In this document: in pieces, positions 61,302-64,000 of the stretch | How positions within the stretch are numbered: the first letter of the stretch is position 1 | How the letters are laid out: every line of letters starts with the position of its first letter | NCBI GenBank assembly: GCA_946803715.1 | Contig: CAMPET010000233.1 | Location: 13,900-77,899 of the forward strand | DNA from: Beroe ovata | Lineage: Eukaryota; Ctenophora; Nuda; Beroida; Beroidae | Direction: 5' to 3' | DNA length: 64,000 bases | The notes under the pieces: model-generated | Database searches by the model: none | Told to the model about the DNA's origin: nothing | What the model saw: the letters and a program-made list of their open reading frames with translations, nothing else | Program-made: the position numbers and the translations under genes

Positions 61302-62547
61302 CTACGGCGTAATTCGTTTAGGATCGCGAGGGAACATGGAAGTTTTCCGGATGTTGTCAAGTCCGAGGAACAACATGAGAACCCGTTCAGCACCCACTCC
61401 GCCACCCGCGTGCGGGCTTGATCCGTACCTGGGAGAGGAGGTTAGCGGGTGTTCTGCAGGAGAACGGAGTTAAGTGGGATTGAGTGATTTGCCCGAGTTT
61501 GTGAAGGAGTGAGTTTGATCGCACCATTTTGGTGAAAAGATGAAACAAAAGATGAACACAAAACGAAAGTTATTCGAACTATTTATAGTTCCACTATCAT
61601 GAATAGTTACACTTTTATAAATAGTCGCACTTTTTCTCAACTAACTTGAAGGAGTCGATGTAAGATCTGATCGTTTCCAAATCTATCTTGTGAACTTTGG
61701 CTCGTTCTTCCAAGAGACCTGGGTCATGGATACGCTGTGCTCCCGACATGATCTCCTCTCCCCTCATGAATATGTCATAACTGTTGCTGTACCTGCAGTG
61801 GTGGTGATCAGAGAGTGGTAAGTGGTGTCATAAGAGATTGGTGTCATAAGAGCATGTGGGAGAACGTGGTGTCATAAGAGATTGGCGTCGTAAGAGAGAG
61901 AGAGACCGTGTCATAACTGTGGTGGAATAAGAGTGGTGTTCTTAGAGAGGGGTGTCATATGTGAGAAGGTATTGTCATAAGTGATAAGAGTGGTGAAATG
62001 GGATATGGGTGTCAAAAGAAAGTGGTGTCATCAAAGAACATAATGCCATGAGAGTGTCATATTTTCTCCACAATACTCACAGTGGATCGTGAGGGCACGG
62101 CATCGTGTAGAATGGTCGTATCTCCAGGGGGAACTTATCCAGGATATAGAAATCTGTATCGTACTTTGCCTTCACCAGCTTTCCCAGGAATTTCTCCTGC
62201 GGAGTGCTCAGATCCTCGAAATCACCAATTTCCACTCCCGCGTCACGGAGCATTTGGATAGCCTCGGGCCATTCCAAGCGGAGAGCTGGAGAGAGTGGGA
62301 TTGAGAATATCGAACAAAATGTGAGATGAAAAAAGGAGGATTAGTAATTTAATATGGTTCGAATACTTCCAGAAATGATGTCGTGATAGTTCCGACTATA
62401 GTTATAGGAAATGTAACAATTACCTGGTTCGATGAATTTGAAGGGTTCAGCAGGGTACTGCTTGTTAACAGTTTCAATCTCAGTAGCATACTGCTTCTGG
62501 AGACCTTTGAACATGTTAATGAACATTTCACCAATGACATCCAACGC
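61302..62547 (-). CDS. DARS1: Cytosolic aspartyl-tRNA synthetase, C-terminal part
   Basis: This class IIb synthetase charges tRNA-Asp. Four exons in transcript order (62547-62424, 62285-62081, 61792-61646, 61428-61302) join to 200 codons ending in a stop, the last 40% of the enzyme. Matches to human DARS1 include [50 protein letters not shown], a serine-rich [20 protein letters not shown] (class II motif neighbourhood) and [20 protein letters not shown] (motif 3, with the ATP-binding Arg) before [10 protein letters not shown]. Motif 3 is intact. The anticodon-binding domain and motifs 1 and 2 should lie upstream, but I found no such exon between 62548 and the window end, so the next intron exceeds 1.4 kb or the gene is broken. 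Confidence 0.88.
61800..62065. repeat. GTGGTGTCATAAGAG-type repeats in DARS intron
   Basis: Irregular units with GTGTCATAAGAGA repeat about ten times in the intron between the second- and third-last exons. On the gene's own strand the motif reads TGACACCAC, as in the GPCR 1 intron and one XRN1 intron. Confidence 0.85.
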
Positions 62548-63765
62548 CTGAAATAGAGACCACAATTTTCTTAAGCTAAAAGACTCATATATTCACTCCT
62601 ATAGTCCTATTTCACATTTCGCTATGATTCTATTAGATAAGTTTTCACTGCATGATTTCACTGCATAACAGAGTGGATGTATCAGTGAGGTGTTCAATGT
62701 TTGAAAATGAATTTAGTGGTCATGTTATAAAACTCGGCCTCTTATTTGGTAAATTTGAAAATTGTTTTTCCGAACTTCAAACTCGCAAATTCCACACCAT
62801 CCATTTCACAGTCTGCGCCTGATCCAGTTTAAACCCTCCCTACAAGTATACTTCTCAATCACTCTCAATTTACACTCACTGCGACAACTCGCTGAAACTT
62901 CAAGTAATTTTTACTCTCTGAATGAGTGAAATTTAATTCAAACTTTGTTCGTTTGCAATCATGTGATTCTTTTCAATTTAATATTTTTCACGCTCAGATT
63001 CAGAGTCAGCTGACTCATGGAAGCTCACATGCTGTTGCAGCTTCTCTCTCTCCTTTTCTTATTTTTCTTTCATTTTTTTTATTTTTCTTTCATTGGCGCT
63101 TAGTTCACATTCAGAAAATTTCGTTTCATAATTATAGTTGTTATTTTCAATTAGGGCAGATGATGAGCTCAGAAGCACAACAATTTTCATCTATCAAATA
63201 GATCATCTAATTTCACGTGACTCCTCCAACGCACATCAATAGACGTAAAGATATAATTATATTCATTGCAGTTTTCACGAGGTATCTGACTATAAAAATA
63301 AAAAGTTCGTCTATTAAGTGCATCACTTGATGATGATCTACTGAGCTCAAACCGACAGACATAAGCAGAATTTCATCTGTTTTTCAATTTCATTTTCTTT
63401 CAGTTTCTAAGTTGCGGATTTTGATTTAATTTAATGGTTAAGTTTAACCAAAGGATTTCGATTTTTGAATTCTTAATCTGCTCGGCGTTCGCTATAGAGC
63501 TAAAACCAACACGTGTTTGCGATATCATGTGAAAGAGGGCACTTGGGAAGCACTTAAAGTGGACACTTTACAGAGCACAAACGGGACTGGAAGGGGGCAG
63601 TTTTGGGGCACGTGCTTTGAAGCAGTCAATGACCTAAAACAATGTCCTATAATATAACACAAGCGCAGTTTCCTTGTGCTCAGTAGCACAGGTCAAAATA
63701 AACTTTTGGTCGGAGTCAGATCCAAATTTTTTGATGGTCGCTTCAATTTCAGGGGTTTGTTGACA
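62548..63765. other. AT-rich stretch, no gene seen
   Basis: No DARS exon and no other gene recognised. It includes a T-rich tract at about 63050-63095. Just before the next gene, TTCAATTTCAG (ends 63752) looks like a splice acceptor. Confidence 0.5.
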
Positions 63766-64000
63766 ATGAGTATGCTACCAATCATCGAAACATCACTTCT
63801 TCTCGTTATCCTAATTGGAACTGTATTCTCAAGTTTCCTGACTGAGAACCACAAAACAATTCTAGTGTACAGAGGGGATCCGGAGGGAAGAGTAACCTCC
63901 TCCCCAGTGGGAGCTGACACATCAACAAACTGCTCCTTCATAATAATCAGAGGGTATCTGAAGGAGCAGTGCTCCGTAAACGGTACAAATGAAATGTACT
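63766..64000 (+). CDS. Start of a secreted or membrane protein gene (runs off window)
   Basis: From the ATG at 63766 the frame stays open to the window edge (78 codons). It begins with a typical signal peptide or anchor (IIETSLLLVILIGTVFSSFL) and continues as an extracellular-looking sequence with two Cys and two N-glycosylation sequons (NCS and NGT). I do not recognise a family from this fragment. The ATG lies 13 nt after a good acceptor-like TTTCAG. Confidence 0.55.
   Translation, partial: MSMLPIIETSLLLVILIGTVFSSFLTENHKTILVYRGDPEGRVTSSPVGADTSTNCSFIIIRGYLKEQCSVNGTNEMY

Noticed and set aside
1-64000. CRISPR arrays, bacterial operons, prophage
   Set aside because: Tandem repeats here lack spacer structure, and gene structure is eukaryotic throughout.

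Overview
The window is eukaryotic and almost certainly from an invertebrate animal. Genes are broken by short GT-AG introns of about 60-700 bp, the DNA is AT-rich with many (CA)n/(GT)n microsatellites and short tandem repeats, and the recognisable proteins are animal-type: SMARCE1/BAF57, nurim, a TRAPPC14-like protein, Aurora kinase, XRN1, two rhodopsin-class GPCRs and cytosolic aspartyl-tRNA synthetase. High gene density and a cysteine-rich secreted domain of a kind I associate with cnidarians and other marine invertebrates make a non-bilaterian or other marine invertebrate plausible, but sequence alone does not settle the phylum. The gene models were assembled by hand from splice signals and reading frame. 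The fully modelled ones (nurim, Aurora, GPCR 1, the 17.8-20.6 kb gene, the Cys-rich gene) give totals divisible by three, and XRN1 stays in frame over 33 exons.

Layout. 1-8.2 kb: no convincing gene; microsatellites, minisatellites and one duplicated block at a single-N contig join. 8.3-11.1 kb (minus): two exons of an unrecognised gene, then SMARCE1 and a shorter SMARCE1-like HMG-box copy. 11.1-12.4 kb: AT microsatellite beside a CpG-rich block, a likely divergent promoter. 12.4-14.1 kb (plus): nurim. 14.8-16.6 kb (minus): an intronless tryptophanase/tyrosine-phenol-lyase-family PLP enzyme with an N-terminal membrane anchor, the best candidate for horizontal gene transfer. 17.8-20.6 kb (plus): a small unrecognised gene. 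22.3-40.5 kb (plus): TRAPPC14-like, Aurora kinase, a coiled-coil/UVR-like protein and XRN1, head-to-tail and closely spaced. 40.5-41.1 kb: assembly gap. 42.3-43.3 kb: a possible small gene. 43.3-54.3 kb: mostly repeats, with one small secreted two-repeat Cys-rich protein gene (minus) framed by duplicated blocks. 54.3-60.3 kb: two convergent class A GPCR genes. 61.3-62.5 kb (minus): the C-terminal third of DARS. 63.8 kb-end: the start of a secreted or membrane protein gene that runs off the window.

The genes do not form one pathway; most are housekeeping functions (chromatin remodelling, nuclear envelope, trafficking, mitosis, mRNA decay, translation). The observations most worth a second look are the membrane-anchored beta-eliminating lyase, the acceptor-like AG found just upstream of many start codons (possible spliced-leader trans-splicing or 5'UTR introns), several long near-perfect hairpins, an exact 48-bp inverted element pair, and a TGACACCAC-type minisatellite that recurs in introns of unrelated genes.
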